Source: Promethearchaeota archaeon (GTDB lineage: Archaea > Asgardarchaeota > Lokiarchaeia > Sigynarchaeales > SOKP01). Taken from it: a DNA stretch of 17,842 nucleotides. The position numbers and the translations under genes were made by a program. The number at the start of each line of letters is the position of its first letter. Within the stretch, counting starts at the first letter, position 1. Below are positions 1 through 8,000 of the stretch, in pieces. The stretch spans positions 1 through 17,842 of the forward strand of contig JAHLWJ010000062.1 in NCBI GenBank assembly GCA_019057975.1, read 5' to 3'. The notes under the pieces are model-generated. The model was not told the origin of the DNA. It searched no databases and saw nothing but the letters and a program-made list of their open reading frames with translations.

Positions 1-110
1 TTCCAAAACCATTAATTTCGATAAAATATAAAAAGACTACCATAAAAATCAATTCATATTAACGATATTTATATTCATTAAATACTATTAGGAATCTAAC
101 TTTTATATTT

Positions 111-125
111 CACTTTATTAAAGTG
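111..125. repeat. Small inverted repeat upstream of the tiny ORF
   Basis: The arms CACTTT and AAAGTG flank a 3-base ATT spacer, giving a 15-base near-palindrome about 57 bases before the small ORF at 182. It could be an operator half-site pair or chance in an AT-rich region. Nothing else in bases 1-181 looks like a gene. Confidence 0.25.
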
Positions 126-181
126 TGAATGTTTTCTAACTCAAAATAAGTTTTCCCAAATTAATTCGGAGGTACACGGGG

Positions 182-292
182 ATGGAAACACAAGAAAGGG
201 CAAAAATACTTTATAATTATGATGAAAGATTTACAGACAACTTAGAAAACACTCTTTCTCTCAGGTTATTCAAGTCCAGTGATTTCATATAA
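182..292 (+). CDS. Possible 36-residue small protein, unknown function
   Basis: An ATG at 182 is preceded by a strong Shine-Dalgarno sequence GGAGG at 168-172, with a 9-base spacer. The frame runs 36 codons to TAA at 290-292. The peptide is mostly polar and charged (it begins METQERAKILYNYDERF) and has no membrane segment or recognisable domain. The ribosome site is better than those of most larger genes in the window, which is the main reason to list it. It could instead be the intact 5' end of a gene whose remainder was lost when the downstream region was rearranged. It lies 80 bases before the nuclease-domain gene at 373, separated from it by an inverted repeat. I do not recognise a family. 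Confidence 0.35.
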   Translation: METQERAKILYNYDERFTDNLENTLSLRLFKSSDFI

Positions 293-320
293 AATAAATT
301 TTTAAAATTTAATTTTGTTT

Positions 321-344
321 ATAACAAATTATTGTATTTGTTAT
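321..344. promoter_or_regulatory. Perfect 9-bp inverted repeat, candidate operator
   Basis: ATAACAAAT (321-329) and ATTTGTTAT (336-344) are exact reverse complements around a 6-base spacer. The site lies 28 bases upstream of the start at 373, next to a TATA-like TTTAATAG at 348-355, so a bound dimer would sit on or beside the promoter of the NERD-domain gene. It has no T-run after it that would make it an obvious terminator of the small ORF. Confidence 0.4.
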
Positions 345-372
345 TAGTTTAATAGACGAATTTAATACAATA

Positions 373-2760
373 ATGTATATTTATCAATTTGTTATGAAGT
401 TACCAAAAGATCTACAGCAAAAATATAGAAAAAAAGCGAGTAAGAGAGTTACAGGTAGAACCAAAAGCACCACTAATAATATATCTTTTGATGATCTAAG
501 ATATTATTTAAATCAACAATCCACAAAAAACACACAAGTTAATCTGGCTGAACATCAAAAAATGATGAAGAAAATCCAATCAATTCGTCCAATTATCAAA
601 AAAAATATTATAGATAACATTCATGAATTAGAATTATTATTGAGTAAATATAATCCAATCCATCTCTTGCATTATTTGTGTACTAAACATTGTTTTACTA
701 ATCCTGAGACATATAAAGAATCTGAGTCAGTGAATCTGGAATTTTGGGTTGAATATGCTCTGAGTTGCGCAACTTCTATTCAATATCAGTCATCTTTTGA
801 GAATCCTCAGGATATGATATTTACCAAATTTGAAGAACTAGTAAAGAGTATTATTAATTTATCTACACAATTTTATATGACAGAAGCGGCAGACGAAACC
901 TATGATCCCTCTTTAAAAACAATAAGATTTCAATCTATAGTAAAGTATATGGGAGTCCGAGGAGATTCATTTGAGAATCATCATTTGGATTTGATCCATC
1001 AGACATTTCAACCTCATGATGCGTTCTTAAAAGAAAATATTGGTTTTACCACGAAAGAGATTACTGAATTCATTGATAACATTCGTACTGAGGTATTAAC
1101 CAATATAACGCATGATGCAAATAGGAAGAGATTTTTTTTAAAATTCGAAGATTTAGTAAAGAAAATCAAAATGAGTAAAGGAGAAAAAATTGAAATAACT
1201 GAGAAGGATCTCAAAGAGTTTGATGAGAACGAGGAGATGATTAAACTTAAGAAAGAGTATCAGGAGTATATGCAAACCTATGAACCTTTTTACTTTAAGT
1301 TAAAACCAAGCGAAAAATTACCAAGAAAGTTATTAGAGTTATTTAGTATTAAATTCGGGGAAAATAAATTGTTTTTACAAGAAGAAAAACTTTGGCCCTT
1401 AAATAATTCACTAATTTACTCAAAACCTATCATAAAATATAAAGATGAGTTTTATGGATTTGGAAATACTATTCTTTATAGAAATATAATGGACATCCTA
1501 GAGTCTATGATCAAAGAAAAAAATCAAAATTATTATTCAAAAACATTCCTTAAAAAGAAAGCCAAAATCTTAGAAGAAATGTCCCTCAATTATTTGAGTA
1601 ATATTATGCCAAAAGCGAGTATATATGGTGGGCTTTTTTATTACTTAGAACAAGATGGGGAAAAGGTTAAATATGAAACTGATGGCTTAATTATATTTGA
1701 TGAAAATTTATTAATCCTTGAGGCAAAATCTCACAAACTTACACTTTCAGCAAAACGGGGCTCTGTTTTAAGAATTGAAAAAACCGTAAAGAATATAATT
1801 GATGATGCTTATAACCAGGGTATTAGATGTAAACGCTATATAATTGACAATATCCAAGCAGAGTTTTTCGATAAGGATAATAAAAAGGTTGTAACCTTAG
1901 AGGTTAAGAATTTTAGATCAATATATATTATTAATACAACTTACGAAAATCTTAGTCATTTATCAGCTCAATTGCATAACCTGAAAAATTTTAATTTAAT
2001 AGAAGGAAAAGAATGGCCTTGGACAGTATTTATAAATGATTTAAGAATTATATCAGAGATTGTTGAATGTCCATCTATTTTTTTGTTGTATCTCCAAAGA
2101 AGAATCAAGATGAATGATTTGGAACTTCTAATGAACTCAGATGAATTAGATTTTTTTATGTTTTTTTTGAAGACAGGGTTGTACTTTGATGATATTAATA
2201 TATCTAAAAATCAAAGAGTTAGCCTTTATGGGATGACTGATGAGCTGGATAGGTATTATCTATATCTACAAGGATATATTAAAGAAGCTGAAAAACCAGT
2301 ATTCAAAATACCCACCTTTTATAAAAAAATAGTATGTAGTACAGAAGAATTGGGAAAAAGAGGATTTACACAGGCAACCATTTCCTTATTATCCATTGAT
2401 GCTGAAGATCGTAAAAAATTCTCAGCACTTATAGCTAGATATAAAAAATTATCATTCAAAACAGGGAAAGATTATAAAATGTTTTTCTATTATAATAAAC
2501 CTAGCCAAGGGTTATTATTTATCACGCGAACTAATTTAGCTAGAAAAGATTGGACTAGTTTTCAAGAATTTCTTGAATTAATGAAGTATAAATATAAATT
2601 AAGAACAACGATTATGTATAAATTTTTTTTTGACAATGAATCTGACGTTATTCCAAAAGTAGATTTTGAACTTTTTGAGGAAGAATGGAAATTTAATCCA
2701 AAATTAGATAGGATGGTAAGAAAATATAAACTTGAGGGAATGAGAAAAATAAAAGGTTAA
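373..2760 (+). CDS. Large protein with a NERD-like PD-(D/E)XK nuclease domain
   Basis: A 795-residue cytoplasmic protein with no signal peptide or membrane segment. The recognisable part is residues about 395-520, with the PD-(D/E)XK layout: a helix with acidic residues (E401/E402), then D437 in TDGLII, a hydrophobic strand, then E450-x-K452 in LILEAKS. The EAK strand with a preceding TDG is the usual look of NERD (nuclease-related) domains, so a DNA- or RNA-cleaving activity is inferred. Residues 1-30 are very basic (PKDLQQKYRKKASKR), and residues about 250-300 are charged and helical, probably coiled. The C-terminal 270 residues are unrecognised. The start at 373 has no clear Shine-Dalgarno sequence; the ATG at 394 is an alternative. 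The gene stands alone behind an inverted repeat (321-344). Among this window's nucleases a defence role is plausible but unproven. The nuclease call is moderate and the family assignment weaker. Confidence 0.7.
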   Translation: MYIYQFVMKLPKDLQQKYRKKASKRVTGRTKSTTNNISFDDLRYYLNQQSTKNTQVNLAEHQKMMKKIQSIRPIIKKNIIDNIHELELLLSKYNPIHLLHYLCTKHCFTNPETYKESESVNLEFWVEYALSCATSIQYQSSFENPQDMIFTKFEELVKSIINLSTQFYMTEAADETYDPSLKTIRFQSIVKYMGVRGDSFENHHLDLIHQTFQPHDAFLKENIGFTTKEITEFIDNIRTEVLTNITHDANRKRFFLKFEDLVKKIKMSKGEKIEITEKDLKEFDENEEMIKLKKEYQEYMQTYEPFYFKLKPSEKLPRKLLELFSIKFGENKLFLQEEKLWPLNNSLIYSKPIIKYKDEFYGFGNTILYRNIMDILESMIKEKNQNYYSKTFLKKKAKILEEMSLNYLSNIMPKASIYGGLFYYLEQDGEKVKYETDGLIIFDENLLILEAKSHKLTLSAKRGSVLRIEKTVKNIIDDAYNQGIRCKRYIIDNIQAEFFDKDNKKVVTLEVKNFRSIYIINTTYENLSHLSAQLHNLKNFNLIEGKEWPWTVFINDLRIISEIVECPSIFLLYLQRRIKMNDLELLMNSDELDFFMFFLKTGLYFDDINISKNQRVSLYGMTDELDRYYLYLQGYIKEAEKPVFKIPTFYKKIVCSTEELGKRGFTQATISLLSIDAEDRKKFSALIARYKKLSFKTGKDYKMFFYYNKPSQGLLFITRTNLARKDWTSFQEFLELMKYKYKLRTTIMYKFFFDNESDVIPKVDFELFEEEWKFNPKLDRMVRKYKLEGMRKIKG

Positions 2761-2842
2761 AAAAATCCATAAAAAAAAGTCATTCTTTATAGCGCTTCCT
2801 TTAAGTTTAAAACAATCGATGTCCATACATATTTTATTGTTT

Positions 2843-2960
2843 GAGGGTTTCGCAAAACCTCGTTGACATTTAATTTGAGCTCTGAAAGCTCAAATATTAC
2901 TATAAGGAGTAAATCCTTCCGCGTTGCTCTGAGGTGGAGAAAGAAAAAGAAAAGGCAACG
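2843..2960 (+). ncRNA. Possible structured RNA or relic element end
   Basis: Four hairpins follow one another. A GAGGGTTT/AAAACCTC stem at about 2843-2860 has one mismatch. A perfect 9-bp stem pairs 2873-2881 (ATTTGAGCT) with 2887-2895 around a 5-base loop. A 5-bp AAGGA/TCCTT stem spans 2904-2918. A 6-bp CGTTGC/GCAACG stem pairs 2922-2927 with 2955-2960. The G-rich segment 2964-2980 follows. This could be an unannotated non-coding RNA or the folded end of a lost IS200/IS605-type element. I compared it by eye with RNase P, SRP and tRNA signatures and saw none of them. Strand is a guess. Confidence 0.3.
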
Positions 2961-3094
2961 AATGGGAGGTGGGCATCCGCATTACAACTATGATATTCCA
3001 TAACTATTTAATTTTTTCGTTATTTTAGTTTTTAATTGTAGGAATAGAAGGATATACTTTTCTCGATCTTTCTCGAAAATTAATAACTCTCTTA

Positions 3095-3104
3095 GGATAT
3101 AAAT
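3095..3104 (+). promoter_or_regulatory. TATA-like element of the 82-residue gene
   Basis: GGATATAAAT is centred about 29 bases upstream of the ATG at 3129. That is the spacing expected for an archaeal TATA box serving a leaderless or near-leaderless transcript. No Shine-Dalgarno sequence precedes the ATG, which agrees with leaderless translation. Confidence 0.4.
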
Positions 3105-3128
3105 CTTATATTTAAAATTCTTATTACG

Positions 3129-3377
3129 ATGAATAATATCAGTCACACCAGCGAACAAGCTCGACAATTTCTAAAACAGCAAGCGCTAAACGAAATTTAC
3201 GATATTTCTGACTTTACAAGCTTTTATAGGCGTACATTCTATATCGTTGCGAAATATGGGCTCCAATTAAAAGCAAAGGAAGACGAACTCTTCTCTGGAG
3301 ACGAATGGCATGATCCTGCCCGGAGAGATGTTCTTATAAAGAGGATGGAACAGTTCTTAAATAAATATATCAAATAA
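3129..3377 (+). CDS. Conserved-looking small hypothetical protein
   Basis: 82 residues, soluble and mostly helical by composition, with no cysteines, signal peptide or membrane segment. The N-terminal half (SEQARQFLKQQALNEIYD) looks like an amphipathic helix, and the C-terminal half carries many acidic and basic residues (DEWHDPARRDVLIKRMEQF). I do not recognise a family. Codon choice is less extremely AT-rich than in the Argonaute or NERD genes, which suggests a resident chromosomal gene. The start is the only ATG near a TATA-like element (3095-3104). The next gene, the cysteine-rich protein at 3584, is 206 bases away and has its own TATA-like element, so they are probably transcribed separately. 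Confidence 0.65.
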   Translation: MNNISHTSEQARQFLKQQALNEIYDISDFTSFYRRTFYIVAKYGLQLKAKEDELFSGDEWHDPARRDVLIKRMEQFLNKYIK

Positions 3378-3551
3378 TAATTCTAAGTAATCTGCTAATA
3401 AATTGAACCAAATTAATATTTACAAATTTCAAAATTTAGAAGAAAAGTTAATAAATCTCAAAACTTTTACTTTGATAAAATTTTATGCTTGGCATAGAAT
3501 TGGTATAAAAGAAGCCCAAAATAGTATCGTTATTCAAGTCCTTGAAAATTT

Positions 3552-3561
3552 TTATTTATAA
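3552..3561 (+). promoter_or_regulatory. TATA-like element of the cysteine-rich protein gene
   Basis: TTATTTATAA is centred about 27 bases before the ATG at 3584. No Shine-Dalgarno sequence lies in the short interval, so a leaderless transcript is likely. Confidence 0.4.
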
Positions 3562-3583
3562 ACAATCATCCAAAAAGTAATCT

Positions 3584-4399
3584 ATGATGCATTCAATAGA
3601 TATTTCAGATCAAAAATTTAATTGTTTTAAGTGTGGAAATTGCTGCTATAACATTCTACGAGAACAAGACACAGGCGAGTATGGTTACAACTTTCAAGGG
3701 GAACTATTACTAAATCCAAGGACCTCCTTAACTATTTTATATAACGAAAAGTACGAATTAGAACAAAATCTCCTCAACTACGACCTAAAAGCACGGTTTT
3801 ATCCTAGTATGGTTTTTTTTATGAAGGATTATCCTTATGGATTCATATACTCCTATCAATTAGGAGTAAAGAAAAAGAAATACTGCATGTTCTACGATCT
3901 CTCTAAACGAGAGTGTAAAATCTATCCTATAAGACCTGTAATTTGTAGGTCTTACCCATTAGGATGTAACGCATTTGAAGGTTTGAACCTTCTCCCTGAA
4001 GCAACGTGTACGGGAGTAATAGAAATGGTGCACCATGTGGATTCGAACGTTAAAGAAGGAGAATTAATATACTACCCTTTCTCTCAAGATCAAATAGCTT
4101 CTGCGTTTCCTATTGAATTTTTCCTCCGTGCCAATATTATAAGCTTTAGTCTATGGGAGTTAAAAATTATCTTAGATAAATTAGGATCGATGTTTCTAGA
4201 AGAAAAAAATGTTACGCCCTCAAGAGTGAACAATTACACCCTTCTAAATTTTCACGAATTTCTTGGCTGGGCAAAGGATAAAATTACTGAGAAGCACCAG
4301 AGATTAAAGATACAGCGTTTCTCTCAAGAATTTGAGTTTGGAAAGAAACATTTCGCGCAGCAATTGGCTAATTTGGTTAAAAAACCAACCTCTAATTAA
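3584..4399 (+). CDS. YkgJ-family CxxCxxCC metal-binding protein
   Basis: 271 residues with the signature of the YkgJ / zinc- or iron-chelating family (known as UPF0153/CxxCxxCC). An N-terminal FNCFKCGNCC motif gives C14, C17, C20 and C21. A second cluster contains C101 (YCMFYD), C111 (REC-KIY), C121 (RPVICRSYP) and C128. These eight cysteines are the family's metal- or Fe-S-binding set. The domain covers roughly residues 10-135; the remaining helical half (about 180-271) is an unassigned extension ending in a basic tail. The biochemical role of the family is poorly known; some members act as metallochaperones or protein-modifying partners. The start at 3584 is the first of two tandem ATGs near a TATA-like element. 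The gene is convergent with the HKD gene: its TAA (4397-4399) overlaps the TAA of that frame (complement of 4396-4398). Confidence 0.88.
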   Translation: MMHSIDISDQKFNCFKCGNCCYNILREQDTGEYGYNFQGELLLNPRTSLTILYNEKYELEQNLLNYDLKARFYPSMVFFMKDYPYGFIYSYQLGVKKKKYCMFYDLSKRECKIYPIRPVICRSYPLGCNAFEGLNLLPEATCTGVIEMVHHVDSNVKEGELIYYPFSQDQIASAFPIEFFLRANIISFSLWELKIILDKLGSMFLEEKNVTPSRVNNYTLLNFHEFLGWAKDKITEKHQRLKIQRFSQEFEFGKKHFAQQLANLVKKPTSN

Positions 4400-5043
4400 A
4401 TTTTCTTAGCTATATCTGGGCTCGAGATCACAACACCTAACTCGTCTGTAATTTCATCATCAGCTAGACCATTTCCGGCAAAAGCAAAGAGATTAAAACT
4501 CGTTATCAACAAGAGGGAAGAATCCTTTGAGAGGAACTTTGCGTGGGAGCCTGAAGGATCATTAGATATCTTTAATTTGTTACCTGTTTGAGTTCTAATA
4601 TCTGCAATTAAGCTCCTTGTTTTAGTTAAAAGATCGTTTGGAATCGACTACAACCTTTCTTTTCCCCATCTTACTTGAACATCCACCTTTTTCTCAAGAG
4701 CTTTATTCAGACTCGAAATTATGACTGGGCCTATTGCTTGCCTATACATTCGATCCGTGCCCAATTGAATGGATTTAGTGCCCTGCTCTAACACAGCTCT
4801 TAAAAACTTTCTATGCTCCAGATTTTCTATCAAGCATGCTATAGATAGACCTCTTACCTGTCTAATGTTTGATTTGTGTTTTTCAAAAACAGATTTTAGA
4901 TTAGAAACAATGTCTTTATTCAAGGGCTCTTCGAGTAAAAGTTCTGTAGTTCTCTTCAATTCCTTAACGGTGTTTTTTAGAATTGATAAGCTTTGTCGAT
5001 TTTCGCCTATGGAATCATGTTCTTTTAAAAATTTTTCACCCAT
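4396..5043 (-). CDS. Phospholipase-D-fold (HKD) protein split by an in-frame TAG
   Basis: The first 131 codons (5043 down to 4651) end at TAG (4648-4650). The same frame then stays open for 83 more codons to TAA at 4396-4398. The first part is helical, then shows a PLD-type half-core (SIQLGTDRMYRQAI followed by SLNKALEKKVDVQV, residues about 90-125). The part beyond TAG carries the catalytic HKD motif H-x-K-x4-D-x6-T-S-x-N (residues 167, 169, 174, 181-184) and a family-typical ELGVVI at about 201. So the stop separates the fold from its active site. The start follows the upstream TAA by 19 bases with a GAAGGT ribosome site, so it is the second gene of the TPR operon. Read-through (for example pyrrolysine) would give 215 residues; otherwise it is a recent pseudogene. 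The substrate is unknown; single-HKD proteins of this size are often nucleases that act as dimers. Confidence 0.72.
4648..4650 (-). other. In-frame TAG inside the HKD gene
   Basis: The codons around it read GAA AGG TTG TAG TCG ATT CCA on the minus strand, and both sides are clearly one protein. It is the only TAG ending or interrupting a gene in the window: every other gene I call ends in TAA, except the AAA+ gene, which ends in TGA. It is either a sense codon (pyrrolysine), a suppressible stop, a point mutation or a sequencing error. Confidence 0.7.
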
Positions 5044-5062
5044 AGACCTTCAAAATTTAATA

Positions 5063-8000
5063 TTATCTCATAAAATCTCGTTTGAAATCTTCAACAAAGC
5101 AATTATATCTTTTAAATTCATGTTCAGCTTTCTCAATCCATTTATTTTCCTTGCGTTTAATAGCAAAATCTTTACCTAGTTTAAAATATTCAATAGCCAT
5201 ATCATAATTTCCCTTAGAAACAAAGTAATCTCCAATTTTAAAATAGACTTCAGTTTTAACCAAAGGTGATTTAAGTTTTAATAGAAGAGAATGAATTTCT
5301 TTAATTAAAAAAGTTGCTTCTTCTATTAATCCTCTATGAGGAAGATCCATCTCGATCCTTTTACCCTTTTTATCCTGAACTGGTTGCTTGATAGTATGTT
5401 CGGCTTGGTATTTTCCTTCTTCTAAATTATGTAAAGCTTTATAGTAATGCCCTAGTTCAAAATAACATCTTCCTAGCTTTATTCTAGTATCTAAAGGTGG
5501 AATTGCAAGTTTTAAAGCCGATTCAAACTTTTCAGTAGCGACTTTATAGTCATGAAGTATCATCATAATCTCGCCATATCTATATGTATAATCAGCCCAT
5601 TCTGGATCAATTAAACCTAACGCTAGTTCAATCATGTTTATAGCATCTTCTCTCATATTATTTCTTGCAAATGCTATTGCCTTTTTGTAATAGATTTGGG
5701 CTTTTAAGTTGTTGTAACTATCGTTTATTGAATCATCTTCACATATTAAACTCTTTTTTTCTTCAAGAAGTTTCAGAGCTTCATCAAACTTTTCTAATTC
5801 ATTTAAAATTTTTATTTTTAAAACTATTGTGATTCGATCATCAGGATTAATCTCAAGTGCATTATTTATAGTATCAAGAGCAACATCATATTTATTTAAA
5901 GACTCAAGTAGTTGTGCTTTCTTATAATAAATTCCACTGTACTTAGCGCCTACTTTTAGGGCGTTTTCAATCCCATCCAGAGCCTCTTCATATCTCCCTA
6001 ACAGATTTAATATAAGGTTTCTCATTTCTAAAAATCTTTTATAATCTGGAAATAATTCAAATCCTTTATCAATCGTTTTTAATGCTTCATTAAGTTTATT
6101 TTCACTTACTAAAATTTCTGCTTTAAAATGATGATTATTTGGTTTATTTGGGTCTAATTCGATTGCTTTATTAATTGCCTCTAATGCCTCATCTTCTCGT
6201 TTCAATTTATTCAAAACCCTTGATTTGTATTCATAATAATTTGATTTATGTGGATTTAGTTCTATGGCTTTACAAATTTGAAAAATAGCCTTATCGTACT
6301 TTTCTAATGAAGCAAGAATTAATGTTTTAATAACATAAGCGTCATCTAGTCTAGGACTTGATTTTATAACCTTTTCTATGACTTCAAGAGCTTCCTCCTT
6401 CTTATCCATAATAAATAAAATTCTAGCTTTCATTCTACAGAACTCATAAGAATAAATAACTTCTCCCTTCTCTTCTTTAATTGATGAATTTTCTCTTATT
6501 AAATTCCAAGGTATCGATCTTGGACTTTTAGGCCATTTTTCAATTGCCTCATTTGTAACATCTAAGGCTTCATCATATTTTTTAAGTCCTCTTAAAGCGT
6601 CAATTTTATACTTATACATTTGTGAATCGGATATATTTAATTTTGAATATTGTGAAATTATCTTTAAAGCCTCATAATAATTTTTTTTATTAATTTTATC
6701 AACAATTTTATTATAATATTCAATTTGTAAATCATGTAATCTCTCATATTCATCATCGGGATCGATTTCATAATAACTCCTTAAGACTTTTCGAGCTATT
6801 GTACCTTCGTTATTATCAATTAATTGTTGTATTGTATAGATGTACAAATGTAATCCTTTCTCTTTAATAGGCTTTAAGATTTCGTCAATATCTTCTGGTT
6901 TTCCTGTTAAAATCAAGAGAACTATTTTTTTTCTCAAACATTCATATGCATCTTCATCATAGTCGTCGGGCTTAATTGAACCATCATTGGTCGCATAACC
7001 TATAATTGTATTAACTTCCTCCAACGCAATATTGTATCTTTGTAGACCAATCAAAATATCGATTTTTATTAAAAAATAGTCAAAATCTATAGCACCAAAT
7101 TTCTCAATTGCCTTTAATGCTTCCTCATAACGCTGTAACTCCTTTAAAATTAAAGCATAAGTCTTAAAGTGAAATGGCCCATGGAGAGGCATATAATATT
7201 TTTCTTGTTCTACCGCTTTTTCGATATATTCTATTGCTTCCTCATATCTTTTTAACATAAAAAGAATCTTAGCTAATTTAACAAAATCAACTGTTTTATA
7301 GTCGAATCCTAATAGTCTATTAACTATCTTCGATGCTTTATCATTTTCATTTAGATTAGTTAATATCTTAGATTTTAGTAATAAGGTATTGTTGTTATCA
7401 GGATCAATTTTAAGGGCTTTATTAATTAGTTCTAGTGCACTATTGTATTTTTTATATTGGAAGGAACTAAAAAAAGCGGATTCATTATATATCTGATTAA
7501 TTAAAAATTGTTTCGATAATAAATGAGACACATTATATAATTCTATACACTCATCAACCCTTCCTAACTTAATAAGTATTTGTGCTTTCTTCTCAAATAT
7601 TTTTTCTTGATCATCAATTTTTAAAGCCTCTTCTATTGCATCTAAAGCTAAATCATAGTTACTCATTCTATAAAGTATGTCCGCTTTTAGTCTGTAAAAG
7701 TTAAATCCTGATGGCATAGGATTTAATTTAATACCCCTCTCAATTGTTTCAAGAGCTTCTTTATATAACTCTAATCTAGACTTAGAATATTTAGAGGGAG
7801 TAAATGACATAGAACTTAAAATTTCAGCCTTCCAATAGTAAAGTTCAGGATTATCCTCTACATCAAGGACTTTATTTATTTGGCTTAATGTGCCTTCATA
7901 ATCACGCCCTTCATATAATTCCCAGGCTTTTTTTAGCAAATTGTCTTTATGGAAATAATTTAATTCTTTAAAAGAAGAGGGAGATCTCTCAAGATTATCA

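Larger units (their letters stand above)
2761..3128. other. Gene-free region with clustered stem-loops
   Basis: There is no convincing gene over 368 bases. The middle part (about 2840-2990) is visibly richer in G and C than its surroundings and contains several potential stem-loops in a row, listed separately. From about 3000 onward it is plain AT-rich sequence leading to the promoter of the 82-residue gene. A plus-strand open stretch ends at TAA 3001-3003 with a basic then Gly/His-rich tail, but it has no start codon near a ribosome site and does not look like a protein. Confidence 0.5.

Noticed and set aside
2845..3003. Plus-strand open stretch ending in a basic, Gly/His-rich tail
   Set aside because: It has no start codon with a ribosome site, and the sequence is better explained by successive hairpins.
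4396..4650. Programmed frameshift as the explanation of the split HKD gene
   Set aside because: The two halves are in the same frame, so only a stop codon has to be passed; there is no slippery-site need.
4769..5179. 136-codon plus-strand open frame
   Set aside because: It lies antisense to the HKD gene and the end of the TPR gene, whose minus-strand frames carry clear family motifs and a coupled start. The plus-strand product has no domain-like character.
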